Part shown: in pieces, positions 1-9,100 of the stretch
Numbering within the stretch: position 1 is the stretch's first letter
Layout of the letters: each line of letters begins with the position of its first letter
Origin: Okeanomitos corallinicola TIOX110
GTDB taxonomy: Bacteria; Cyanobacteriota; Cyanobacteriia; Cyanobacteriales; Nostocaceae
Assembly: GCF_038050375.1 (NCBI RefSeq)
Contig: NZ_CP150886.1
Location: forward strand, 1,405,318-1,469,317
Length of the DNA stretch: 64,000 bases
Reading direction: 5' to 3'
The notes under the pieces: model-generated
The model's database searches: none
Seen by the model: only the letters and a program-made list of their open reading frames with translations
Told to the model about the DNA's origin: nothing
Position numbers and translations under genes: made by a program

Positions 1-366
1 CCCATAATTACGGAAGTTGAACCATTTAAAATAGTCAAATTTGCTGGGGAACAAGCATTGGTATCTTTACCTGGTTGGCAAATATTAAGAGCATCAGAAG
101 ATCCAGTAGTAATTATTGCCAGTAGTGATATTTTTCCCAGTCCTACCCAAACTCGAATAGAACCAGTTTTAGTAGTAATAGATCGCGCTCAAACAGATTG
201 GGATGCTTCCAGTTATTTTGCATTTGATAATTCTGGAGAAGTTGATTTTCAATGGTTTGAAACTGCACCAGAAAACACTTTGTTAGGGAAAATAATTATT
301 ATTTTACGTCCTAAGAAGGTTCTCGATGAAGAATTTACTAAAGATGCTTGGCAAATTGATGAGTAA
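1..366 (+). CDS. C-terminal part of an unrecognised protein
   Basis: The reading frame is open from base 1, so the gene starts upstream of the window and only its last 121 residues are seen. The visible part is soluble, acidic and rich in beta-prone stretches (for example VVIIASSDIF and KIIIILRPKK). It has no membrane segment and no motif I can place. It ends with TAA and converges on the glycosyltransferase gene on the other strand, 45 bases away. I do not recognise the family. An internal TTG at 58 could act as a start, but the open frame upstream makes a longer protein more likely. Confidence 0.6.
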   Translation, partial: PIITEVEPFKIVKFAGEQALVSLPGWQILRASEDPVVIIASSDIFPSPTQTRIEPVLVVIDRAQTDWDASSYFAFDNSGEVDFQWFETAPENTLLGKIIIILRPKKVLDEEFTKDAWQIDE

Positions 367-411
367 TGTTTGGTGATTGGGGAAAAGGTAATTAATAAAA
401 ACTTTCACCTG

Positions 412-2058
412 TCACCTATAATTACACCGATATAATTGATAGGGAAAGCGGCCAGTGCGGTGGTAGTGGTTAGTGTCTATATTGCACATAGTTTTTGCAG
501 TTATAGCAAACTCTGGAGCAAAGTTTTCTCTTCTGATACTTGAACCAATAAACCATAAATTAAATTGAGATTTGTTGGGGGTAGAAAAGTTAGCCAGTTT
601 CTGATCAAGATTAGATAAATCAAAAGAATTATCTATAAAAGCTAAACTATCTTGATTTTGTTGATTATGACTTCTTTCATTTTCTAAAGCTACAGCAAAA
701 CTTAAACCTCCAGCTACATCTTGATAATTATCATATTTTATAACTAACATTAACGGTATATCAGGTTCTAAATTCATATTTCTAGCAACTTGATCTGGGA
801 AAAATGGTTTTTGAAATGTGAGATTGTTCACTACAAAAATACAACTAATTATGCCAACACTTAAAAATATATATTTGGAAACTTTTAGTTTTTCCAACCC
901 AACTGCGAAGAGAGCGCAGAAACTAGGATAATAAACAAAACTATAACGAGGAACAATCGTAATATCTTTACCTAAAAAATAGGCAATAACAAAGAATTGC
1001 AATAAGACAAAAAAGATGAAACTACTAAACGTGAAGATAGAAAAATGTGTTGTATGATTAAACCATAAAGAAACCAGATTTTTAAAAACTTTGTATCCCA
1101 TCCAGAGGGTAAATGTCACCATTAAAAAACCAGAAATAACTTGAATAATTAAAGTTTGGTTTTCCACTGGGAGAGTAATAATCATTAATACCCAGTTGAG
1201 TAAAGTTTGATAAATCGGTTCAACGTGTTGAGGAGATGGTAACCAGTTGGTTTCTGATTTACGAAGATGGCTAAATATGATTAGTACCCAGGGAATGAAA
1301 GCAATAATAATAGTGCTAATTGAAAGAATGAAATATAAACAAACTTTTGGGAAATTAATGATTTTTTCTCTAACTCGGTAAATTAGTAATAACAGAGTAA
1401 AAATTTCCGCATTGAGAGAGAGAGTAAAAAAATAGTGAATATAAAGCCCAATACTATTAATAACTGCCCATAATAACCAAAATCGAAATCGAGAATCATG
1501 ATTTAAAAAGATATCTTGTTGAATTTTAATCAGGAAAAATAATGATAAAATAATTAAAAGCATAGGTAATGTATAGTGCCTTGCTTCTTGGGATAGATAA
1601 ACAGCAAAAGGTGATAAAGCCATTAATAATGCTGCCATAATTCCAGATTTACTAGAAAAGGCAATACTATTAACACTGTACATTGCTATGATAGAAGTTA
1701 CACCAAATAAAGCAGGGAGAAACCGCAATTTTATCACCCAATTTATATCCCATGAATTTAACCATCCTAACCACCCATACATTCCACAGAAAAACAATGG
1801 TGGATGGGTAGAATCATTAGCCAAATTTTCAGCAATTTCTGAACAACTAACTCCAGGCTGCCAAGTAAAAATTTCTGGTAATTGTTGGATTGGAAAAACA
1901 ACATCTAAAGGTATATCACTGTAATTTCTACCCAAGCTAAAAATAGCGGTAATGATTTCATCTAACCAGAGTGATTTTAAATCTAAATGCCAAAATCGTA
2001 GTACAGTTCCCAAGAGAATCACAGCAGTTAAATAGATGTAAGTTTGATAATTTTTCAT
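412..2058 (-). CDS. GT39-like (GT-C fold) membrane glycosyltransferase
   Basis: The protein is 548 aa with about ten or more hydrophobic segments. The first membrane helix (residues 8-25) is followed by the loop SLWLDEIITAIF, whose Asp-Glu pair matches the catalytic loop of GT-C enzymes of the ArnT/PMT (GT39) type. A second conserved stretch, THPPLFF, follows near residue 85. Such enzymes use polyprenyl-phosphate sugars to glycosylate proteins or lipids on the outer face of the plasma membrane; donor and acceptor cannot be told from sequence. The last ~110 residues form a soluble C-terminal domain. The ATG at 2058 precedes the first membrane helix by few residues, as expected. It stands alone on its strand, with no sugar-biosynthesis neighbours. 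Confidence 0.75.
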   Translation of the reverse strand: MKNYQTYIYLTAVILLGTVLRFWHLDLKSLWLDEIITAIFSLGRNYSDIPLDVVFPIQQLPEIFTWQPGVSCSEIAENLANDSTHPPLFFCGMYGWLGWLNSWDINWVIKLRFLPALFGVTSIIAMYSVNSIAFSSKSGIMAALLMALSPFAVYLSQEARHYTLPMLLIILSLFFLIKIQQDIFLNHDSRFRFWLLWAVINSIGLYIHYFFTLSLNAEIFTLLLLIYRVREKIINFPKVCLYFILSISTIIIAFIPWVLIIFSHLRKSETNWLPSPQHVEPIYQTLLNWVLMIITLPVENQTLIIQVISGFLMVTFTLWMGYKVFKNLVSLWFNHTTHFSIFTFSSFIFFVLLQFFVIAYFLGKDITIVPRYSFVYYPSFCALFAVGLEKLKVSKYIFLSVGIISCIFVVNNLTFQKPFFPDQVARNMNLEPDIPLMLVIKYDNYQDVAGGLSFAVALENERSHNQQNQDSLAFIDNSFDLSNLDQKLANFSTPNKSQFNLWFIGSSIRRENFAPEFAITAKTMCNIDTNHYHRTGRFPYQLYRCNYR

Positions 2059-2137
2059 GAAGTATTTATCTTGTTATTCTATGTGTGGAGTGGTTCATAA
2101 TTCCGTAATTTGTGTATAGGTCATAGAGAAAAAATAA

Positions 2138-2157
2138 CCGCAGATAAACGCAGATGG
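2138..2157. repeat. Short dispersed repeat of the 'cgcagataaacgcagatg' type
   Basis: The stretch holds CCGCAGATAAACGCAGATGG, an internally repeated (CGCAGATAAA)-like sequence. A related copy in the opposite orientation lies at 41054-41080 in this window. Such short intergenic repeats are common in Nostocales genomes. It sits between the glycosyltransferase and helicase genes and carries no ORF. Confidence 0.45.
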
Positions 2158-2305
2158 TTGGATGAATTTTATGGTTTACTTTAGCCTCACATCTTAGAAA
2201 TCTGGTTGAGAAAATGTCAAAATATAAATGCAAATAAATCATAAATCAATATTGTACATTTTTACACCATCGTCAAAATAAAAGATAAAATTAGAACCTG
2301 GAATT

Positions 2306-4651
2306 ATGTCAAAAGATAACTTTACAGATACAGAAGCTCATCTAGAAACAGCGGAGACTACAGCATCATCTATAACTAGGTTATGGGAAAACATTAACAA
2401 AATTCGGGATAAATTGCGACCTGGACAAACCCAGATGGCCGACTGGGAAACAGGCCCACTTGCTGTATCTGCTGTTCCTGGTGCTGGTAAATCTACGGGG
2501 ATGGCCGCTGCTGCTGCTATAGCTATAGCACGTCAATATATTCTTGCTGAAAATACAGATAATAAAAATTTTCGTCAGTTAGTTGTTGTTACTTTTACTC
2601 GTTCCGCTGCTGCTAATTTAAAAGCTAAAATCCGCAAGGAATTAAAAGAATTATCTTTACCACAAACAGGTTTTGATGTTTATACCTTACATGGTTTAGC
2701 TTTTGATATTGCCCGTCGTTATCCTGATTTATCGGGATTACAGTTAGAAAATGCCACATTAATTACTCCTAACCAAAGTCATCGTTTTATTCGTTTAGCA
2801 GTGGAAGAATGGATAAATAAACATCCAGAAATGTATCACAGATTGTTAGAAGGTCAACAGTTTGATGGGGAAGAAACAGAAAAATTACGTCGTCAGTCAG
2901 TGCTAAGAACGGAAATATTACCAGATTTAGCTTATACGGTAATTCATGAAGCTAAAAGTTCAGGAATATTACCATCGAAATTATATGAATGGAGTGAGAA
3001 AACCCAGAATAATTATCAGATTTTACGTATGTCAGCAGGACTGTATGAAGAGTACCAAAAAATTATGTATTTAGAGGATTTTTATGATTATGATGATATG
3101 ATTTTGGCTGCATTGAAGGTATTAGAAAATAAGGAAACTCTCAGGAATGAGAAAAACAAAATTTTTGCAGTTTTTGAAGATGAAGCTCAGGATTCTAGTC
3201 AACTTCAAACACAACTTTTAGAAACATTAGCAACCGATGATCAATCAATACTTAATTTAGTCAGAGTTGGTGATCCAAATCAAGCAATTAACTCTACTTT
3301 TACTCCTGCTGATCCGATTTATTTTCGTGAGTTTTGTAAAAGCTGTGAAAATGATCAAAGACTAGCTACTATGAATCAAGCTGGTCGTAGTAGTCGGATT
3401 ATTATTGATGCGGCTAATTTTGCTTTAGAGTGGATAAATAGTCAAGGGTTAAGTCAATGGTTAGCTAAAAATAAATATAGAGAAAAACCATTTTTAGAAC
3501 AAAAAATTCAGCTTGTTAATGTTAATGATCCTCAAGAAAATGCAAATCCGCCAGCAGTCGGTAAAGGTTTAGAATTATATACACCAAGTGATATTAAGCA
3601 TACTGTTGAGTTAATTTCCCAGCGAGTTATTGAGTTATTTCAGGATAATTCAGAAGCTTGTGGTGCTGTGTTAGTAAGGGAAAATCGCCAAGGTAGATGG
3701 TTAGCTGAAGCTTTAAAACCGATATTTCAAGAAAATAAGATTAAACTCTATGATGTGGGAGAACAAGAAAGACGTTCTCATGTTCCTCAAGAGATTTTAT
3801 CATTATTGCAATTTTGCGATCGCCCCCATTCACCTGATTACTTAAAAGCAACTTTAAATGTATTAGTTAAACGGAGGTTAATTCCCACTCAAGATATTAA
3901 CACTTTAGCCATTGTACCAGAAGAATTTTTATATCCTAGTCCTTTAACCAAACCCCAATCAGAAATAGTACAAACCGCTGCCCATTTATGTCGTAGTTTG
4001 TTACGTGCTAAGTTAGAATTACCCACTTATCATATAATTTCTTTTTTAGCTTTAACTTTAAAATATGACCAAACAGAATTAGCGACAGCGGATAAATTAG
4101 CTGAGAGGGTAAATATACAACTGATTGGCAATAATTCCATGGATGCAATGTTAAAAGCTTTAAGTGAAATTGTTAATTCTGAAAGGTTTGAACCAGTTGA
4201 TCCAGAAAATGTAGAAGCACAATATACTAAAAAAGGTCAATTAACAATTATCACCATGCACAAAGCTAAAGGCTTAGATTGGGATTATGTATTTTTGCCT
4301 TTTTTGCATGAAAATTTAATTCCTGGGAGATTTTGGCTTCCTCCTCAAGGTAAATTTTTAGGCGATTTTATTTTACCAGAAGTTGCCCGCGCTCAAATTC
4401 GGGCTGCACTCCATAAAAACGGAGAAAATATACCCAATGTTAACCAAGCTGCGGAGGATGCAAAATATTTAAAAATGGCAGAAGAATATCGTTTACTTTA
4501 TGTTGCCATGACCAGGGCAAAAAAGTTATTATGGATGTCTGCGGCTAAACAAGCACCTTTTACTTGGAGTAAACCGAATAATGTCCAAGATGCTGACCCT
4601 TGTCCTGCTTTTATAGCTTTAAAAAAGAAGTTTTTAGAACATAGGATGTAA
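2306..4651 (+). CDS. UvrD/Rep-type superfamily 1 DNA helicase
   Basis: This 781-aa protein has the SF1A helicase motifs in order. Walker A is AVPGAGKST (residues ~55-64). Motif Ia is VVTFTRSAAANLKAKI. Walker B is VFEDEAQDSSQLQ (DEAQD in place of the usual DExQD). Motif III is VGDPNQAI, motif V is TMHKAKGLDWDYVFLP, and motif VI is YVAMTRAKKLL. These are the ATP-binding and DNA-coupling motifs of UvrD, Rep and PcrA, which translocate 3'-5' on single-stranded DNA. A long N-terminal leader (~35 residues) precedes the first domain. No C-terminal nuclease motif of the RecB/AddA type is visible, so it is a stand-alone helicase of a family common in cyanobacteria. The role is probably repair or recombination. 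It is monocistronic. Confidence 0.85.
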   Translation: MSKDNFTDTEAHLETAETTASSITRLWENINKIRDKLRPGQTQMADWETGPLAVSAVPGAGKSTGMAAAAAIAIARQYILAENTDNKNFRQLVVVTFTRSAAANLKAKIRKELKELSLPQTGFDVYTLHGLAFDIARRYPDLSGLQLENATLITPNQSHRFIRLAVEEWINKHPEMYHRLLEGQQFDGEETEKLRRQSVLRTEILPDLAYTVIHEAKSSGILPSKLYEWSEKTQNNYQILRMSAGLYEEYQKIMYLEDFYDYDDMILAALKVLENKETLRNEKNKIFAVFEDEAQDSSQLQTQLLETLATDDQSILNLVRVGDPNQAINSTFTPADPIYFREFCKSCENDQRLATMNQAGRSSRIIIDAANFALEWINSQGLSQWLAKNKYREKPFLEQKIQLVNVNDPQENANPPAVGKGLELYTPSDIKHTVELISQRVIELFQDNSEACGAVLVRENRQGRWLAEALKPIFQENKIKLYDVGEQERRSHVPQEILSLLQFCDRPHSPDYLKATLNVLVKRRLIPTQDINTLAIVPEEFLYPSPLTKPQSEIVQTAAHLCRSLLRAKLELPTYHIISFLALTLKYDQTELATADKLAERVNIQLIGNNSMDAMLKALSEIVNSERFEPVDPENVEAQYTKKGQLTIITMHKAKGLDWDYVFLPFLHENLIPGRFWLPPQGKFLGDFILPEVARAQIRAALHKNGENIPNVNQAAEDAKYLKMAEEYRLLYVAMTRAKKLLWMSAAKQAPFTWSKPNNVQDADPCPAFIALKKKFLEHRM

Positions 4652-4806
4652 GAGTACCAGCGAGCGCAAAAACTACATCAGTTTTTCTATTTTCTCGACT
4701 CTCAGGTTATATCTAAATTTAATTATTAGTAGATTCGGGAACAAAATCGTGATAAAAACAGTAGATCAATATGTATAGCTTTTATAGATTAGACAGAAAA
4801 AAGATT

Positions 4807-5784
4807 ATGTTATCCAATCTCAAAACTCACAGTAAATTATCAAAATCAATAGTTTTTACCCTAGCTTTGACTGGTTTGTTAACTGGTGGGATAAATATTA
4901 TTAACAATAATACATCTGTAGCTATTCCCAAAACAGGACAGACAATTGTAGCCCAAAATCAAAATCTGCTGTCCAGAAATCTTACTAGTAAAATATTAAA
5001 GGATGCTGCTGTGCGTTCTGGTGAGAAAATCACAGATGTAAAAATTTCTCAAGTTACTCCGACAACTTTTAGTAATCTTTGTCGGTTTAAGTTTGGGGAG
5101 TTCTGTACTCAGGAATTTAATCCTATTCAGGGTTGGATAGTAGTTGTTAAGGTCAAAGGACAATCTTGGAATTATCATGTTAATCAAGCATCGGAAATTG
5201 TTATTGATCCCAAAATTAGTTTTTTTAACGTTTCTCAATTACCTAGAAATATAGCTAACAAAGTTTTTAATGATGCAGCTAAACGTGCAGGTGTAGATAA
5301 ATCCGATATTACTCTTGTGCGTTCTACTCAAAAAGTATTTGGTAATTCCTGTGAGTTTAAATTTGGTGAAGTTTGTACCAAAATCTACAAACCTGTAGAA
5401 GGCTGGGAAGTAGTTATTAGGGTAAGAACAGAATCTTGGACTTATCATGTGAATAAGTCGGGTTCACAAATGGTTCTTGATCCCAAAATAAAAGCTGTTG
5501 AAGGCGCTGAATTACCAAAAAGAATTACTGAAAAAATTCTCAGTGATGCTTATCAACGTACTCGTTTAGAAACTTTAGGTATCAAAGTTGTGCGTAGTGT
5601 ACAAAAAACTTTTAGTAATTCCTGTGTGTTTAATTTTGGTGAAGTCTGTACCCAACAATATGATCCGATTGAGGGTTGGGAAGTTGTAGTTAAGGTACAA
5701 CGAGAGTTCTGGACTTATCATGTTGATAAAAGTGGTTCACGTCTTGTTTTAGATCCCAAGGTTGTAGCTAATTTGCAGAATTGA
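4807..5784 (+). CDS. Secreted protein of three ~80-residue repeats
   Basis: The N-terminus after the ATG at 4807 (LSKSIVFTLALTGLLTGG) looks like a Sec signal peptide. An in-frame ATG at 4771 would add 12 residues; I prefer 4807 because it leaves a normal signal-peptide n-region. The mature part is three tandem repeats of 80-90 residues. Each begins L-P/S-R-x-I/L-T-x-K-I/V-L-x-D-A and carries F-x-N-x-C-x-F-x-F-G-E-x-C-T, then G-W-x-V-V-V-K-V, then W-x-Y-H-V and a closing DPK. The two conserved cysteines per repeat suggest a disulfide in each unit. The protein probably resides in the periplasm or outside the cell. I do not recognise the family and infer no activity. It is monocistronic. Confidence 0.65.
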   Translation: MLSNLKTHSKLSKSIVFTLALTGLLTGGINIINNNTSVAIPKTGQTIVAQNQNLLSRNLTSKILKDAAVRSGEKITDVKISQVTPTTFSNLCRFKFGEFCTQEFNPIQGWIVVVKVKGQSWNYHVNQASEIVIDPKISFFNVSQLPRNIANKVFNDAAKRAGVDKSDITLVRSTQKVFGNSCEFKFGEVCTKIYKPVEGWEVVIRVRTESWTYHVNKSGSQMVLDPKIKAVEGAELPKRITEKILSDAYQRTRLETLGIKVVRSVQKTFSNSCVFNFGEVCTQQYDPIEGWEVVVKVQREFWTYHVDKSGSRLVLDPKVVANLQN

Positions 5785-5821
5785 CAATTTACAACTTAGA
5801 GAGGAGATTTGCACCAACCGC

Positions 5822-5935
5822 CTATGAGAGCAAATCTCCTGTAGCGTAAGTTCCGTTATGCCCTACCGTACCGAGTCCTAGTGTCAGAGTATTGATTGCT
5901 GCATAAGTATCTCTGTCTTCCACCACGGTAAAAAC
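5822..5935 (-). pseudogene. TnpB (IS200/IS605 OrfB) C-terminal remnant
   Basis: On the minus strand this stretch encodes VVEDRDTYAAINTL followed by LGLGTVGHNGTYATGD and a stop. This is the typical tail of cyanobacterial TnpB proteins (DRDxNAAxNIL... GxGTxGHxGTYAxG). A stop codon at 5936-5938 cuts the frame upstream, and no other TnpB motif is found, so only ~38 codons of the RuvC-like C-terminus survive. It is the main recognisable content of the 353-base gap between the repeat protein and the Cph2-like gene, and a relic of an IS605-type insertion. Confidence 0.6.
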
Positions 5936-6137
5936 CTACGTTAAATTAGCTCGTCGGGTGCTAAAACATACATAATTTGTCAAGAATGCAGAAATCAGGT
6001 AAAAAACTGACTGTAAAACTCCTGGATTTTGACTAGAAAAGCATTAATTTTTCGTTACATTAACCACTAATTCCTCATAAATAGACAATAATTAAGAAAT
6101 AGTAAAGTATGAAGAGTGATTGGGTGGAAAGAATGCT

Positions 6138-9100
6138 ATGGAAAATAAATTACTTTCTCAGCAAACAGTCTATCCAGGAAACCTACTCAGTCATATCACT
6201 GATCGTATTTCTCAAACTTCAGATTTATCAGATATTTTGGCGGCTACCGTCGCAGAAATACGTACATTTTTAAATATAGATAGAGTTAAAATTTACCGCT
6301 TTGATAGTGATGGTAGTGGGGAAGTAATAGCCGAGTCAATCAATGGCGATCGCCTACCATCATTATTAGGATTACACTTTCCCGCTGGAGATATTCCTCC
6401 CCAAGCCAGAGAAATGTTTGTCCAATCTCGTCAGCGGATCATCGTAGACGTAGCATCTGGAAAAAAGACTCTCAGCCGCATCAAGTCACCAGGAACACCG
6501 GAAAGTAACAATCAACAAGAGATTCGCTATACAGCCGTAGATACTTGTCATCTGCAATATCTGAAAACCATGGGTGTGGCCGCTTCCCTAGCCATCCCAA
6601 TTTTATACCATAATCACCTGTGGGGTTTGATGGTAGCCCATCACACTCAACCTCGACCTTTTACAGGACAGGAATTGCAGATAGTCCAACTTTTAGTAGA
6701 TCAATTACTAATAGCGATCGCTCAAAATCACCTATTTATACAAGCTCAACAACAGGCACAACAAGAATTAGCAATTAGCAAAATTAAAAACTGGCTGGGT
6801 TCTTCACTAGATCAAGAAGATACTCACCAATCCATACTGCAACACATTGTGACTGCCTTGGAAGGTAACGGCGCGAGACTATACATTACCGCTGACATGG
6901 CAAAACGCCCAGCACAGATATACACCTGCGGAGAACAACCCCAAAATAACCTGATTGAAGAAAACAAAATTTGGCAACGTTTAATGGGATGGCAAGGCGT
7001 ACTAGCTTTAAGTCACCGTCAACCCTCAGAAGTAATGAGAACTGGAGAAAAAACTGAATATTCCATTCATCAAACCCGCGCAGTTTACTGTTACACAATC
7101 GCCGACTTTCAACAAGATAACCAACTTAAATCCCTAGCTAGTTTCTTTGACAATACCCTGATCAAATCCTTACTGATTATCCCCCTACAATATCAACAGC
7201 AGTATTTAGGCTGCCTGACAGTTTTCCGCCCAGAAATTGAAACAGAAACCCTATGGGCAGGACGTTCCAACCCCGATAATCGGAACTTGCTCCCCCGTGA
7301 ATCTTTTCAGGCTTGGCGAGAAATCAAAACCGGACAAGCTCAATCTTGGCATCAAAACGAAATCAAACTAGCCCAAGCCTTTGGACTACATTTGTATATT
7401 GCCATCATGCAGCAACGGGTAGAAAACTTGCTGCGCCATCATATCTCCAATGATATACTCACAGGCTTACCAAATCGGCTCTTATTTGATGAACTGCTGG
7501 CCTTATCCTTAGTGAATATTCAGCAACGGGGGGGAGTGCTGGCAGTAATGTGTTTAGATTTAGATCGGTTCAAAGCCATCAATGATAATTTAGGTCACGT
7601 AGTTGGCGATCGCCTCTTGCAAACCGTAGCCGAAAGAATCAAAAACTGCTTAGGAGAAAAAGACACAGTCGCCCGGTGGGGAGATGACGAATTTACCCTA
7701 CTGCTACCACAAATTAATTGCACTGATGATGCCACCAAAATGGCCCAACAACTGTTAGATGTCATTGCCCAACCCTTTTACATAGACACCCAAGAACTAC
7801 ACATCACCGCCAGTATCGGTATTGCCCTAGCACCCTACGATGGGGAAGAAGCTGAAACCCTCCTTAAACACGCAGACACCACCCTCAACCGTGCCAAACA
7901 ACAGGGAAAAAATAACTATCTGTTATACACAGCTACCATGAATTCCACCTCCTTTGAGCGATTGGTACTAGGTAACAACCTTTACAAAGCTCTGAGTAGA
8001 AAGGAATTACTCCTCCACTACCAACCACAAATAGACCTAAAAACAGGTCAAATTGTCGGCATGGAAGCCTTAGTGCGGTGGCATCATCCAGACATGGGGC
8101 TGATTTCCCCGGCTCAATTTATCCCCTTAGCAGAAGAAACAGGATTGATCTGTGACATTGGTGAATGGGTATTACGTACAGCTTGTACTCAAAATCGTCA
8201 ATGGCAATTAGCTGGACTGCCACCCTTACGAGTAGCAGTTAACCTTTCCGCCCGTCAATTCCAACAAACCAACTTAGTGCAAACAATCACTAAGATATTA
8301 CAAGAAACCCAACTAGAACCCCAATATTTAGAACTGGAAATAACTGAAAGTTTATTAATGCAAGATGTAGATTTTACTGTTTCTGCCTTGCGAGAACTAC
8401 AAGCTTTAGGAATTCACATTTCTATGGACGACTTTGGGACAGGTTATTCATCCCTGAGCTTGTTAATGTATTTTCCTCTGAGTAGTTTAAAAATAGATAA
8501 ATCCTTCGTTAGTAACTTGAACAAAAGTTCCAGTAACTCTGCAATTATCAACTCTGTAATTTCCTTGGGTCATGGATTGAATTTAACCTTAGTAGCAGAA
8601 GGAGTAGAAAGTTTAGATCAACTAGAATTTCTCCGTTTAGCTAACTGTGATATTGTCCAAGGATATTTATTAAGTAAACCTCTGAATGGGGAAAATGCCA
8701 CTAAATTTTTATTAGAGAAATCTCCCCAAAAAGCTCAAAGTATTCTGGGTAAAAATATTAAATCTGATCAAACTCAACCCATTCCTAGTAATGAAGCAGA
8801 AAGGTTAATAGCACTCGATAAATATCAAATTCTTGATACTCCCGCCGATACCAATTTTGATAATTTGACTCGGTTATTAGCCCGATTATGTGAAACTCCC
8901 ATTGCTTTTATCAGTATTATAGATAAAGAAAGACAGTGGTTTAAATCCAAACAAGGATTGACTATTAATGAAACTCCCAGAGCGATCGCCTTTTGCTCCC
9001 ATACCATCTGTCAAAATGATTTATTAATTGTTCCTGATACTTTAATAGATCCACAATTTGCAGATAATCCCTTAGTTACATCCTATCCTAAATTACGTTT

